Shown in pieces: positions 35,972 to 47,546 of a DNA stretch of 64,000 nucleotides; within the stretch, counting starts at the first letter, position 1; each line of letters opens with the position of its first letter. The translations under genes and the position numbers were made by a program. The notes beneath the pieces were generated by a model that worked only from the letters and a program-made list of their open reading frames with translations, was not told the origin of the DNA and ran no database searches. The stretch comes from Coptis chinensis (taxonomy: Eukaryota > Streptophyta > Magnoliopsida > Ranunculales > Ranunculaceae), in the NCBI GenBank assembly GCA_015680905.1, contig CM027378.1, forward strand, positions 38,723,001 through 38,787,000, read 5' to 3'.

Positions 35972-37381
35972 TGATAAGAGCCCAAAACTGTAGTTTTAAC
36001 CCCTTAATAATCATACTGTTAGACCAATTATGTGAATAATAAGTAAGAGTTAATACTGATTACGTGTGTTTTATGCATTTCGGGCTTCAAAGTCCATTAT
36101 GTGCGTAAATGTGCCACTTTAGCGAGATAAAGGAGCAAAAGTCGCAGAACTTCCGAATGCCATATCTTTGGACTCAGACCTCGGATTGAGGCCTACCTTA
36201 TGTCAAAACGACCGGCTCGGAAAGAGCTTTGCAATGATCCAAGTCTTGATCCAATCAGAGGAGCAGAAGTGGATGAAAAGTCTGTGGAAGCCAACTGCAG
36301 CTGAAGAGGCCTTTTTGGACTGAAAGAATTGGGTTTTGGGCCTGATTCTCTCGCCCAAAACATGGCTCCAAGCCCATGCATGATTTTTGGATCTGGATGT
36401 ATAAAAACAAAAGCTTGACTCAGTGTTAATGGCAGTCAATGGTAGATTTTTAGGTTAGAAAATAGAGGTAGCTTAGAATAGAAAGTAGCCATTAAAATAG
36501 CTTCTAGATCTAGTTTTATTTAAGAGTTTTAATTAAGTTTAGTTCCATTTAAATTATTGTATTAGATTAAACATTTGAATCTTGCTCTTAAATTTGATTA
36601 GATCAATAAAGTAGTGTTCTTTATCAATTTCGTTTTTGTCATTTACAATTTATTAGATCTAAATTCAATTCTTGTTACCATTCAATTCTTAGTTATTAAT
36701 TAGATTCCATTATTGTTTAATTAAGTAAATTTCAATGCTTTATATTATGTTTAGTTTTAATCTAAATGGAAATGATTATGGAATGATTCAAGGCTAAACC
36801 TCCATTAGAGGGGGTTGAGAAGCCTTGATGAAAGCTTGATTCCGTTTTTAACGTAGAGTCGCCGTAATTTCTATTCCACGTAAAATAATTAGTTCACCAT
36901 GAGAATGGGTTTAATTGTTCACATGCTAGTTATAAATTGGTAGAAATGCCATGTGTAATTAGGGATTAGGAAGAACCGATTGTTTCGTGTAGCAGTTCAA
37001 TTCGGATTACTTAACGACTCGCCGCTAGTGGATTAAGTTGAGTTAAAGTGGAATCAATCCCCCTCTAACTCCTTATCATCGAATCAACGTAGCATTCCCT
37101 TAGTTGTCTGATAATCGACTAGTTGCATTTCGTGGGTAGTTGCATCGTAGTCTAGTTCGTAATTCGTAAATCTCTCATTGACTTTAAGTAGAGTATTGAG
37201 ACTAGAAAACAAGCATACGGAAGGACTAAGAGTGGAACGAATCACTCTACTCCACTATCGTCTATTGATCGAGAGTAGAAGAATTGATAAAAGAAAGAAA
37301 AAAGTCTAGTTTTAGTTTTACTTGCGTTTCGAAGTTTAATCGCTTCATTTCGTAGGTAGACTATTCATTTTATATTTATCA
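35972..37381 (+). repeat. 3' LTR of element C
   Basis: 1410 bp, nearly identical to the 5' copy, ending TTTATCA and followed by agtgc. Confidence 0.95.
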
Positions 37382-37386
37382 AGTGC

Positions 37387-37699
37387 AGTGGATGAGAACA
37401 CTTGATTTGGATCCGCTCTTAGAGTCTTTCTAGTTTAAGTTTTCTGAAGTGTACATACGGTTTTGTTTGAGACAGATGTAATAGAGTTGGTTAGCTTCTT
37501 TTTAATTTAGTAATGTGATTGAAGGATTGTACCTTTTGGTTTTAATTTAATTTAATTTTTTTTAATGTTGCGTTTGATAATAGGGTATTAGGTTTTCGTT
37601 TCACCCTAGGTTTTTCAGATGATTGAATTGGGTGACGATTGAGATATTTATATATTGAATAATTCCATATTTTAATTGTCTGGAAATTCGAGGTGTGAC
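37387..37699. mobile_element. Unit F, right end
   Basis: Continues the sequence broken by element C and ends ...AATTCGAGGTGTGACA at 37699, the inverted counterpart of the TAACACC start. Confidence 0.4.
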
Positions 37700-38024
37700 A
37701 GTACGAATGCAAATAGGGGGCACGCCCTTAAACTTAGACTGCACGACTCCAAATTTTTCCAGACAGTTCACAATATCGACTGGAGATGTTTTTGAACCTC
37801 ATATGCATGAACCTATTTCAGCAAAGAAAACTCAGTTATGAATTCCAGTGAATAATTTGGAGGAAACTAAAAATGCAAGAATGAAAATAAAATGGTGGCT
37901 GAGTCGAGAATGGGGGCTTTCCCATTGATTTCACCGGTTGAATTCTCGTCTTGAATCACTTCAGATGGCAGCAACGCCATTTCATAGTCTAATGAATACA
38001 AATATATCCCCAGCAATGACGCCA
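37700..38024 (-). mobile_element. Element E leader and primer-binding site (Athila-like)
   Basis: The primer site at 38007-38024 reads TGGCGTCATTGCTGGGGA on the minus strand. It differs from the tRNA-Asp complement at three positions, all transitions. The leader to its left contains the palindrome GGGGGCACGCCC at 37716 and is interrupted by unit F at 37700. Confidence 0.7.
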
Positions 38025-38026
38025 TT

Positions 38027-38490
38027 TGATAAATGCAAAAACGTTAAAACTAAAAATATTAATGATAAACACCAATATTTAATCTAACAATTCTCATGTT
38101 TAAATCAATTTAATTTCTACTCTCAAAACATAATCATACAATATATTAGAGAATGGATTCATTCCACACTTAACGAATAAGACGATATTGAATTCAACTA
38201 GATTTAAATCTAAAGGAACAATGGTGAGAGTAATATTTGTAATGTGAATTTTACTACTATGATTATACTACGAATTTAAACGTATACTAACTTAAACTAA
38301 GCAATAGAAAGATAAATTTGATGAATGATGAAAATATAGAAGAAGTCTAATCCACCTATATGATTGTTACAATTATTTTCCTTAGTTATTGTATTAAAGT
38401 TTTAGCCTTTACAATGTCCCGCAATGTTCTAGAATAAAGATTTAAACTTGTAAATCCCTAATCAATCCTAGTTATCTCTAGAATAGTTTG
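38027..38490 (-). mobile_element. LTR of element E, 3' part
   Basis: The plus strand starts TGATAAATG at 38027, i.e. the LTR ends ...CATTTATCA in element sense, two bases from the primer site. It is broken at about 38490 by a LINE and resumes at about 40540. Confidence 0.6.
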
Positions 38491-40535
38491 TCCTTCTTGG
38501 GAAGTTATGCATAATTATGCAAGTGATGATAGCAGTAGAGTTTGGCTTGTATGGAATCCGGATTTTATGGAGATTACAAAAGAGGTACAGACAGCTCAAT
38601 TCATCCACTGTAAGGTTTATATTTTACAATATGCTCTTTAGTTTACCATGACAGTTATATATGCAAGTAATAACAATGTAGATAGATTGCTTCTATGGGA
38701 GGAATTAAATGTTCTTAGCACTAGCATTCAAGGACCATGGTATGTTATGGGTGATCTGAACAATGTACTATTCTCTCATGAAAGAATAGGTGATGTGGCA
38801 GTCCACCCTAGGGAAACAACTCTGATCCCCTAGTAAACTGCTTATATGTTTATGGATTATTTGATCATATAACAACTGGATGTTTCTACACATGGAATAA
38901 TGGTGGGGAGGTTGCTAGAAAATGGTCCAAACTCGATCGATGCCTGGTTAACTATTTCTGGTCTTCCTTGTAGTTGGCTACGAGTGTTGAATTTCTTACA
39001 TAGGAGTTTTCTGATCACTGCTCAATGGTAATGTCTTTTTTGAATAAAATAATAAGTAGATGTCCATTTCGGTTTTGCAATTTTTGGAGACTTCATGAGG
39101 ACTTTGCACATACCCTTGCTCAGTGCTAGAGCATATAGGATCATGGTAACCCACCGTATATGCCTTCAAGTAAACTTAAAGCTTTGAAAGTTATTCTTAA
39201 TGGTTGGGCTTGTTCTTTCTGTCATGATGCCCACAGACCAGTGGAGGAAACAAAGAAAGAGCTGACACACCTTTATGAGAGATTATATGCTAACCCTCGA
39301 GACTCTTCTGTATGCTGTCAAGAGAGTGTCACAAGGAATAAACTATGCCATTTTATCAAGATGGAGGAGGCAAATCTTTTTCATAAAACTAATATCGAGT
39401 GGCTCTGTTTCAGGGATAAATGTAATGCATTTTTCTTTAATGCATTAAAGGAAAAGAAGATCAAGAGCTTCTTGTGGTGTATAAAAGATAAGGAGGGTAT
39501 TCTTAGAGAGGGTCAGATGGAGGTTGCAAATTCTTTTATTGAGTACTATAAGGACCTACTGGGAATCACCTCGCCTTCTACATGTGGTCATGAAGTCTTT
39601 AATGACCTAGTTATCTTTGAAGTGGGCAATCATACATACAAGTCTACATCTAGCTTCCCTATTACTGATGCAAAAAAATTAAGCTCTCTTTGCTATATAT
39701 GGACGATAACAAAGCTTCGGGCCCCGATGGGTTTAATGCTTTCTTTTTCAAAAATTGTTGGGGGTGTTGTTGGCAACTACTTCATTAGAGCTATCCAACA
39801 CATTTTTAAACAAAAGTAGATGCCAAGAGGTATTCTTAGTCTTATTCCAAAAAGTATAATTTCTACTAATGTTGATACTTTTAGACCTATTATATGTTGC
39901 AATATTATTTATAAATGTGTATCTAAAGTACTCACTACTAGAATGAAATAATGTATTTCTTCTTTGATTTCTTGTGCACAATCGGTATTTATTCCTGGGA
40001 GGTTTGTACAGGATAATTTGTTGCTTGCTCATGAACTTTTGCAAGGTTATGGCCGAAAGAGAGGACCAAAAAGGTGTGTAATAAAATAGGACCTCAAGAA
40101 GGCCTATGATTCTATTAGCAGACAATCTTTGTTGGTGATCCTACAAAAGTTTAAATTCCCGTCTTTGTTCATTGAATGATTGAATATGTGCTACTCGTCC
40201 CCCTTTTACTCAGTCCTAGTAAATGGGACACCTTAAGGTTATTTTGAAGGAAAGTGAGGACTCAGGCAAGGCGATCCAGTCTCCCCGTATCTCTTTGTTC
40301 TTGTGATGGAGGTGTTAAGTGCTACGTTGCAACAAGGGCTAAGATCTAAGTTATCCATGCTCACTCAAAATGTAGAAAGATTGTTATTTCTCATCTTTGC
40401 TTTGCAGATGATGTCATGCTCTTCTGTAAAGGCAATATGGAGTCTCTATTGGCGATGAAAGATATCTTGGCATCATTTTCTCATGCTACCGGTCTACATT
40501 TTAGTAATGCAAAGACCACTCTACTCAAAATATAG
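38490..40535 (+). pseudogene. L1-type LINE ORF2 remnant: endonuclease and reverse transcriptase
   Basis: Fragments in several frames give the plant LINE order. Endonuclease part: SRVWLVWNP near 38530, then TVIYASNNN and WYVMGDLNN in 38648-38833. Linker: 39160-39819. RT blocks from 39820: FRPIICCNIIYKCVSK, QSVFIPGRFVQDNLLLAHEL, DLKKAYDSIS, GLRQGDPVSPYLFVLVMEVL and the catalytic FADDVMLFC at 40401. It is truncated at both ends with many stops, so inactive. It copies itself by target-primed reverse transcription when intact. It lies within the LTR of element E. Confidence 0.88.
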
Positions 40536-40539
40536 ATTT

Positions 40540-40674
40540 TTGTTGTAATTTCACGAAATGAAGGATGAAACCTACAAAAGCAAAGAAATAGTGTTTATTT
40601 ATGATATTTATTTACATAGTTAGTCAAAATGAGCCATTATTAGGGGCTAAACAAGCACTTTTGGACACTTATCA
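40540..40674 (-). mobile_element. LTR of element E, 5' part
   Basis: In element sense it begins TGATAAGTGTCCAAAAGTGC at 40674, the same layout as the C and D LTR starts (TGATAAGNGCCCAAAACTG, then a CCCCTAATAAT-like string). It continues into the LINE. Confidence 0.55.
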
Positions 40675-41292
40675 ACATGGAGTGGTTTTAGCTAGGGATC
40701 AAAACGGCTTAAAACCTTCTTGATTTGTCTCTGAATAAAAAAGGGCCAAGTTAAGCAAGTTAAAAGATTCACCTTTTAAATGAAAACACAATTCTTTCTA
40801 TGGTGGATTTCTCTCTTCTCATAAATATTTTTATAAAACTCTTTAAGTTTCAATCTTTCCCTTTTATAAAACTCATAAAGTTTCAACATTTTCTCTTCTC
40901 CAAGTCCTATTTTCAACCATCAAAGTAGTTTAACAAATTAAAACCCCTTCTCTCATGATTTTCTCCTAGATTAAATATGTAGGTTCAAAATAGTCTTATT
41001 CGTGGATGTGGTATGACCTTTTACTCCCACTCTTCACTACAACTTGAGATAGAAAGGGAAATATTGGTATGTAAACTTGGTTTGGTCTTCAAAACCCATA
41101 ACAAACACATATACCAAAAAATTTGATGGGATTTTCATTCCATTTGGTGAGATCGGAAAAAAAATGAAAAATAGTAGAGACATTCCCTCTTTAAAAAAAA
41201 CCCAAAACAGTTTCAAGGCTAATTACTTTTGGAGTAGCCACCACTAATTTTCCATACCCTAACATGGTCAAGTACTATAGAATTTCACATGG
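40675..41292. other. Non-coding flank between E and B
   Basis: AT-rich, no ORF of note. It continues on the far side of element B at 50632. Confidence 0.5.
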
Positions 41293-41297
41293 CCAAA

Positions 41298-42083
41298 TGC
41301 TCAACTCCCAAATGTGCATTTTATTACCCGTATATTACCGCATTATAGCCTTTCTTACGCTTCACGAAAAGACAACTCATAGCTTTTATTGCCTTTTTCA
41401 GGTTATGGAGTATTTCAGACCACTTATCATAAAAGTTGCGTCTTAACACCAAAATGAGCCTTAATTACGCTTATTATGAAGACTAGAAGCTGCTATGGAA
41501 AAGTACTAAAAAAGTCAAAGTCAATGGTCAAAATCAAAGGTTAAAGCTCTCAAATCAGAAAACCAGAGATGGAAAACCTTATCTTAAAATATGACATTCT
41601 CCCAAAACCTATCATGGTCAATAAGACACCAAAAATCAAAAGCAAAAGTGAAGTGTGAGGTGTCTAATTTGTAATGGAGAAGGGCAAATCTGTAAAAGGC
41701 AAAAGTAAGGGTATATAATCAAAAAGAAAGGGAGAGAGAAATCATCCATTGTCTTAGGATCCAAACCAATTGGTTTGTTTAATTTATTGTCTAGTTTTTC
41801 AATTCAAGTTTTACTTTATTGTTTGTTTTATTTTATTTCAATCTTCTTGTTTACTTGTTCTTATTTCAATCTTCAACAAATCTTTCTTTCAATATTTTCA
41901 AGTCATTTCAATACCAACAACTAAAGCTTTCAATGTTTTCATTAGCTTAAAACCAATCTAATCCATATAAGAGTCTACCTTTCTTCTTCACAACTCCCAC
42001 ACTCAAACTCTAAACAATTTAAGATGAACCTCACTTCTAAAACAAACTCTTTTAAAGTATCCACCACAACAACTACAGCTTCA
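41298..42083 (+). repeat. 5' LTR of element B
   Basis: 786 bp, related to the LTRs of element A. Its end encodes the first ~20 codons of the long pol ORF (Met at 42024). Confidence 0.9.
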
Positions 42084-42085
42084 AA

Positions 42086-44823
42086 TGGTATGAGGGAATT
42101 GATCCAAAGATTTGCACCCAAGACCTCTAGAGAGCCACAACACCGATTAAATCTAGCTATGAAAGAGGTAGTAAAGGCGGAGATCCTAAGATTACTAGAT
42201 GCTGGAATCATTTACCCAATATCTGACAGCGAATGGGTCAGCCCTATTCATGTGGTGCTAAAGAAATATGGGATTACAATAGTCCGTAATGAGGAAGGAG
42301 AGTTAATACCAGCACATATTCCCATCATGTGGAGGATTTGTATTGATTATCGAAAGTTGAATGCCGTCACAAGGAAAGATCATTTTCCCCTGCCATTTGT
42401 AGATCAGATGCTTGAACGTTTAGCAGGACATGCTTATTACTGTTTCTTGGATAGATATTCAGGGTACTTCCAGATTTTAATTGATGAAGCAGATCAAGAA
42501 AAGACTACCTTCACTTGCCCTTTTGGAACATATGCTTATGCACGTATGCCTTTCGGTCTCTGCAATGCACTTGCCACATTTCAACGCAGCATGTTACACA
42601 TTTTCAGTGATATGGTGGAGAGATTCATGGAAGTGTTTATGGATGATTTTTCCCACTATGGAGATTCTTTCGATGATTGCTTATCCAACCTATTTAAAGT
42701 ATTGGCGCATTGTCAGGAAAAAAATATGGTTCTTAATTGGGAAAAATGTCACTTCATGGTAAAAAAGGTAACAGTGTTAGGTCACATTGTGTCTAAAAAT
42801 GGTATAGAAGTAGATAAAGCTAAAATAGACAAAATTTCTACTCTACCTATTTCACAGAACAACCGTGACATACGAGCCTTCCTAGGCCATGCTGGATTTT
42901 ATCGAAGATTCATCCAAGATTTCTCAAAAATTGTTAAACTTTTAACTAATCTTCTTATAAAAGATGCACCCTTTGAGTTTAACTTGGAATGCATGCAGGC
43001 TTTTGAAAAGTTGAAAGCCACCTTAATAACATCACCTATAATTCAACCTCCTGATTGGTCAAAACCGTTTGAGCTCATATGTGACGCCAGCGACTACGCT
43101 GTTGGCACTGTTCTAGGTCAAAAACATGATAAGGGACCTACAATTGTTTACTATGCAAGTAAAACACTAAATGAGGCTCAATGAAATTATACGACCATTG
43201 AAAAGGAATTCGTAGTCATTGTCTATGCTTTAGACAAATTTCGTCCCTATTTAATAGGATCAAAAACCTTAATCTACACTGATCATGTAGCACTTAGGTA
43301 CCTTCTCGCGAAGAAGGATGCTAAGCAGAGGTTGATCTGATGGATTCTCCTCCTGCAAGAATTCACCTTGGAGATAAAAGATAAAAAAGGAGTTGAAAAT
43401 GTAGTGGCTGACCACCTGTCTAGGTTAACTAATGATAGTGACAATGATTCCGAGCCCATTTTAGATTCTTTTCCTGATGAGCACCTTTATGCAATCCTCT
43501 CTGCACCCTGGTATGTTGATATTGTGAATTATCTGGTGATTAAAGAGACTCCGCCATTGTGGAATAGAAATCAGAGGAAGTCCATATCTTTTCAAAGTTT
43601 CCTGATGGCTCAAGTAAAGTACTATCATTGGGATGACCCATATCTTTTCAAATACTGCCCAGATCAGATCATCCGACGTTGCATTCCAGAATGGGAACAA
43701 TCTGCTGTTATTTCCTTTTCCCACGAGCAGGCTTGTGGAGGGCATTTTAGTGCCAATAAAACCATTGTTAAGGTCTTACAATGTGGATTATGCTGGTCAA
43801 CACTCTTTCGCGATGCATTTCTTCATTGCAAGACATGTGCTCGTTGCCCACATCTCGGTCGTACTTCTGCATGTAACATGATGCCCTTAAATCCCATTAT
43901 CATAGTGGAGATTTTTGACGTCTGGAGCATCGATTTCATAGGACCTTTCCCAACTTCTAATGGTTTCATCTACATCCTAGTAGCCGTAGACTATGTATCT
44001 AAATGGATTGAGGCAATATCATGTCGTTACAATGATAACAAAACAGTCATCAGTTTCATAAAAGAAAACATTTTTTCAAGATTCGGTGTTCCAAAAGTTA
44101 TCATCAGTGATGGTGGATCACATTTTTGCAATCGAGTTTTTGAACATATCATGAAAAAATATGGAGCAACCCACAAGGTTGCAACTCCATACCATCCTCA
44201 AACAAGTGGTTAAGTAGAAGTTTCTAATCGAGAGATTAAACATATCTTGGAGAAAATAGTTAATCTAAATAGGAAAGACTGGTCTCTCCGTCTGAACAAT
44301 GCACTATGGGCATACAGAACCGCTTTTAAATCACCTATAGGGATGTATATCCCCCTATAGGCTTGTCTTTGGAAAACTTTGTTATCTGCTAGTTGAACTA
44401 GAGCATCGTGCCCTGTGAGCAATAAAAATCCTTAATTATAATCTCAATGCAGCAGGTGAAAAGCGTAAACAACAAATAAACGAGCTTGAAGAGATTCGAA
44501 ATTATGCTTATGACCTTTCAAAAAATTACAAAACCAACATGAAAAGGATTCATGACAAGCATATTTTACGAAAATAATTTAAAATTGATCAAAAAGTTTT
44601 GCTTTATAACTCTAGATTGCATCTTTTTCCAGGAAAATTGAATACTCGATGGACTGGTCCTTTTAACATAACCGAAGTCACCCCTTATGGGGCTATTACT
44701 TTAAAGAACCACAAAGATAATAGCACAATGCAAGTAAATGGTTAGCGCATCAAACATTTTCATGAGTTACGGTCTACGGATGTCGAAGAAATCCTTCTCC
44801 AAGATCCCATCTACGAGGATTGA
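42086..44823 (+). pseudogene. Athila pol: reverse transcriptase, RNase H, integrase (element B)
   Basis: A single frame runs from the LTR into RT: ISDSEWVSPIHVV, CIDYRKLNAVTRKDHFPLPF, MPFGLCNALATFQRSM, catalytic VFMDDFS, then RNase H ([38 protein letters not shown]). Integrase has the His/Cys zinc region (HEQACGGHFSANKT, CKTCARC), Asp blocks WSIDFIGPFP and IISDGGSHF, then VEVSNRE with Glu. Three in-frame stops interrupt it (TGA 43182, TGA 43338, TAA 44211). After a frameshift near 44345 the C-terminal domain follows (TRWTGPFNITEVTPYGAITL) to about 44823. All catalytic acidic residues are present, so decay is mild compared with the other elements. Confidence 0.92.
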
Positions 44824-44879
44824 CTCCTCTTTTCCGATGTATTCCTTTCCCTTTCCCATTCCATCTTTTCCTTTAAAGA

Positions 44880-45320
44880 GGATACATCAATAAGGTAACC
44901 AGACCTCTCCACTTGGAGGTTGTGGTTGTAAGTGCCGGAGCCTTAGTCCACAATATATCTCGCATATTCTTTATAAAACATTTTTTACTCGTCGTTGGAG
45001 TAAGTGTGAACCTATGGAGCGAGTATACAATTTTTCTTTTCTTTATTTTACACTTCTTTTTCAAAAAATTGTGTTTTCTTTGTGCTGTTAATGATAGATT
45101 CTCGATACATCAATGGTTAAGTGATTTTTCAAAACGGGCAATGGATTTTACACAGACCAACCCCTAGAATAATGCAATCTAAGGGCAGTTTGAGATTAGC
45201 TTTGCTTACTAAGGGTCGCCTATATCACCAAGCTATTCGCTAGGTCAGGATATTCCATGTCTTGCGCAGTAAATCCCCCAAATCGCGTAGCTGAAGCTCC
45301 GTCTGTCTAGATTGGGTTCG
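44880..45320 (+). repeat. Post-coding block of B shared with A and C
   Basis: AATAAGGTAACC at ~44890, GGTTGTGGTTGTAAGTGCC, then long stretches nearly the same as A 18960-19250 and A 19560-19680. Non-coding. Confidence 0.75.
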
Positions 45321-45559
45321 CCACAGAGCCGACACGAAAGTTGCCTAAGATTATTTGTCATGATTTGTTTTCAAGTAGTAACATCTAGAATCACAGCTTT
45401 TGAGTATGAGTTTCTTAAAACATCTCTCTATAGTTTTCAAAACCAGAAGATATAACAATGAAAATTATACGTCGGAGTAACCAAAATGATACCAGATTAA
45501 CGTATAATTTTATCTTCCTGGCAAAACCTCTAAATGGATAGAGATATATTTTGAATGAG

Positions 45560-45579
45560 AAAAAAAAAAAAAAAAAAAA
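45560..45579. repeat. poly(A) tract
   Basis: Twenty A in the post-coding region of B. Confidence 0.9.
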
Positions 45580-45805
45580 GGTGTCTCAAAATGAGAATTA
45601 AGCAAATAAAGTAACCTAAAGTGATACTATTATTTATTTAATTCTATCTTTTGCCTCCACCTCTCTATTTTGTCTCGAGAATATGACGTTAAAAGACTCA
45701 AACTTATAAAAAAATTTCAAAATTTTCCTTTCTTAAAAATCTTTTCCCTTTCATTTATAATCTTTTCCCATTCTCAATTTCTCTTTTTAAAAAAACTTTT
45801 CAAAA

Positions 45806-46166
45806 ATGTCTTCTGTAGCAAACAAAAACCCTCCACCTAGCAAGACTAGATGGATAAGTTTCAATGATCGTGTGCAAGCACTTCCTAGAGAACTGCAGCT
45901 GAAGATATGGACACACATGCCGAACATCATTCCTAGTTTAGGTAAGAGTTCATACGCATGTAAGAGATGAGCTAAGAGAGAAGGCTGGTGCTTGAACTGT
46001 CAAACACCAACTTTCCCCTATCTTCAACCTCATAACAATTCTATTTATAAAGTCTACATGTGTTACCCTCCAGTGCATTACGCTCGGTCTAAGAGAGTAA
46101 TCCAGCTATCGATCTGGTTGGGATTGACTCAAGTTTTCAAAAACTTCCAAGTCTTGGGGATCTGAC
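45806..46166 (+). pseudogene. Small ORF with F-box-like start, one internal stop
   Basis: From the Met at 45806, 54 codons run to a TGA at 45968. The same frame then stays open for about 65 more codons to a TGA near 46164. The segment VQALPRELQLKIWTHMP resembles the opening of an F-box, and Cys pairs follow (CLNC). Homology is not established; this may be a captured host fragment or a chance resemblance. It lies between pol and the env-position ORF of B, in a region that A lacks. Confidence 0.3.
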
Positions 46167-46767
46167 TTAAAACGACCCACCTTTTTAAAATTTATGTCAA
46201 ACTTATTCAAAACCCAAAAAAATTAATTAAAATTTTCTTTCTGTTATCTGTACATATTTCCATACAGTTTTTTTCATCATCTGTTTTTCATCCACTGTTA
46301 GATGTGAGTGTACCCTATACCATTGTGTTGCATTTTCGATGCTGATCGTTTTAGTACCTCACAGGTCAAGATCGGACGAGTAACGAAGCGTGGATTGGCT
46401 CTTGAAGTTGGCAAGACACTGAGGACAATATCGGAATTTCCTAATTTCATTTGGGCTTGGCCCAAAATTTCAATTTCTATAAAGTGGCACGTGCCATCAA
46501 GCTTTTTAGCCCATGCAACCGCCCGCATTCCATCTTCTCCATCATGAAAATTCCCAACCCTAGCCGCCCACACCAGCTCGCGATCGCCCCTATCTAACTC
46601 GCGACTTCCCCTACACCTCAACACACCTTCACCCAATTTTTTTACAGCCTGCTCTATTTTTAACCAACTCAAAACCCCTATTTTATCAATCCCTACTCTA
46701 AATGGCTTGAGTTCTTAAAGTCGTGTCAGAGTAAATTCAAGACCTCTTCTATTTCGATCTGTTTGAA

Positions 46768-47546
46768 ATGCACTTAAGGGCGGAGATTAGAAGAAGAGGA
46801 TGGGAACCCTTGGTTTTGTTGGAAGGTGCGGCTTATTCTCCCTCTCTTACTCTTTTGTTTTATAACTGCATGCTTAGAGGGGAAGATGACCGCATCACGG
46901 TTGTCAAGGATGGCCGCTCGCTGGAGCTCACCAAGGAGGTAGTGAGTGGAGTTTTGGGGATTCCTCTGAAGGCTTATGTTCAGACGGAACAGTCCCCAGA
47001 CAGAAAAACCATCGACGTGGTGATGGTAGAGACACTTCTCGAGGGGGTTAAAAACCCCAAGTCTTACTATGTATTTCAGAGTTCGCTACGAAGGAACCAA
47101 CTAGCAGTATCTTAGTGGATAGCCTACAACCTGCTAGGCTCAGCCAAGCCTTCGGATATAAGTAAGGCGACGCTTCATATTTTATGGATTCTTCAAGAGC
47201 AAAAGAATAGCTTCTGCATCGTCTCCTTTATCTTTGACCAACTCCGCATCGTCTTTTTTATCATGTAGCACTAGGGTTCGAGGCCACAGACACCCTAGTG
47301 GAGGTCAAGGATGCTACCGTAGGTCCTATCTATGCCCAGTGCGCCCAGAAGTTATGGCTTCCACTTGAAGCCAGAGCTGCTGAGCAAGCATGTCCGATTG
47401 AGAAGGTGGATTACTTCGCTGAAGATGCCACACGACAGTTCACTCAGCCCATGGACGGAATTCACTTCCTCCATGGAGGCCAGAAGAGTCTGCATTCATA
47501 TCTCCACCAGCTCAGGGAAACTCAGGGTAATATTATAGCGGAATAG
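46768..47546 (+). pseudogene. Env-position ORF of element B (Transposase_32-like)
   Basis: Open piece 46768-47115 with RRRGWEPLVLLEG, LLFYNCMLRGEDDRITVV, RSLELTKEVVSGVLGIP. This order is found in the 'putative plant transposon protein' domain of Athila relatives and in element C at 33260-33480. After a stop the homology seems to go on in another frame at 47298-47546. No transmembrane segment or signal peptide is visible, so an envelope role is unsupported. Confidence 0.5.

Larger units (their letters stand above)
24933..37381 (+). mobile_element. Element C: Athila-type LTR retrotransposon lacking RT and integrase
   Basis: Two nearly identical LTRs (24933-26340 and 35972-37381; TGATAAG...TTTATCA) and a perfect 5 bp duplication agtgc (24928-24932 and 37382-37386). 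A tRNA-Asp primer-binding site follows the left LTR and a TTTGGGGTGG tract precedes the right one. Inside are decayed gag, protease, a pol-replacing ORF and two env-position ORFs. No reverse transcriptase, RNase H or integrase motif is present. Size is 12.4 kb. Confidence 0.95.

Noticed and set aside
46768..47115. True viral envelope gene in element B
   Set aside because: No signal peptide or membrane segment; the match is to the plant transposon protein domain.
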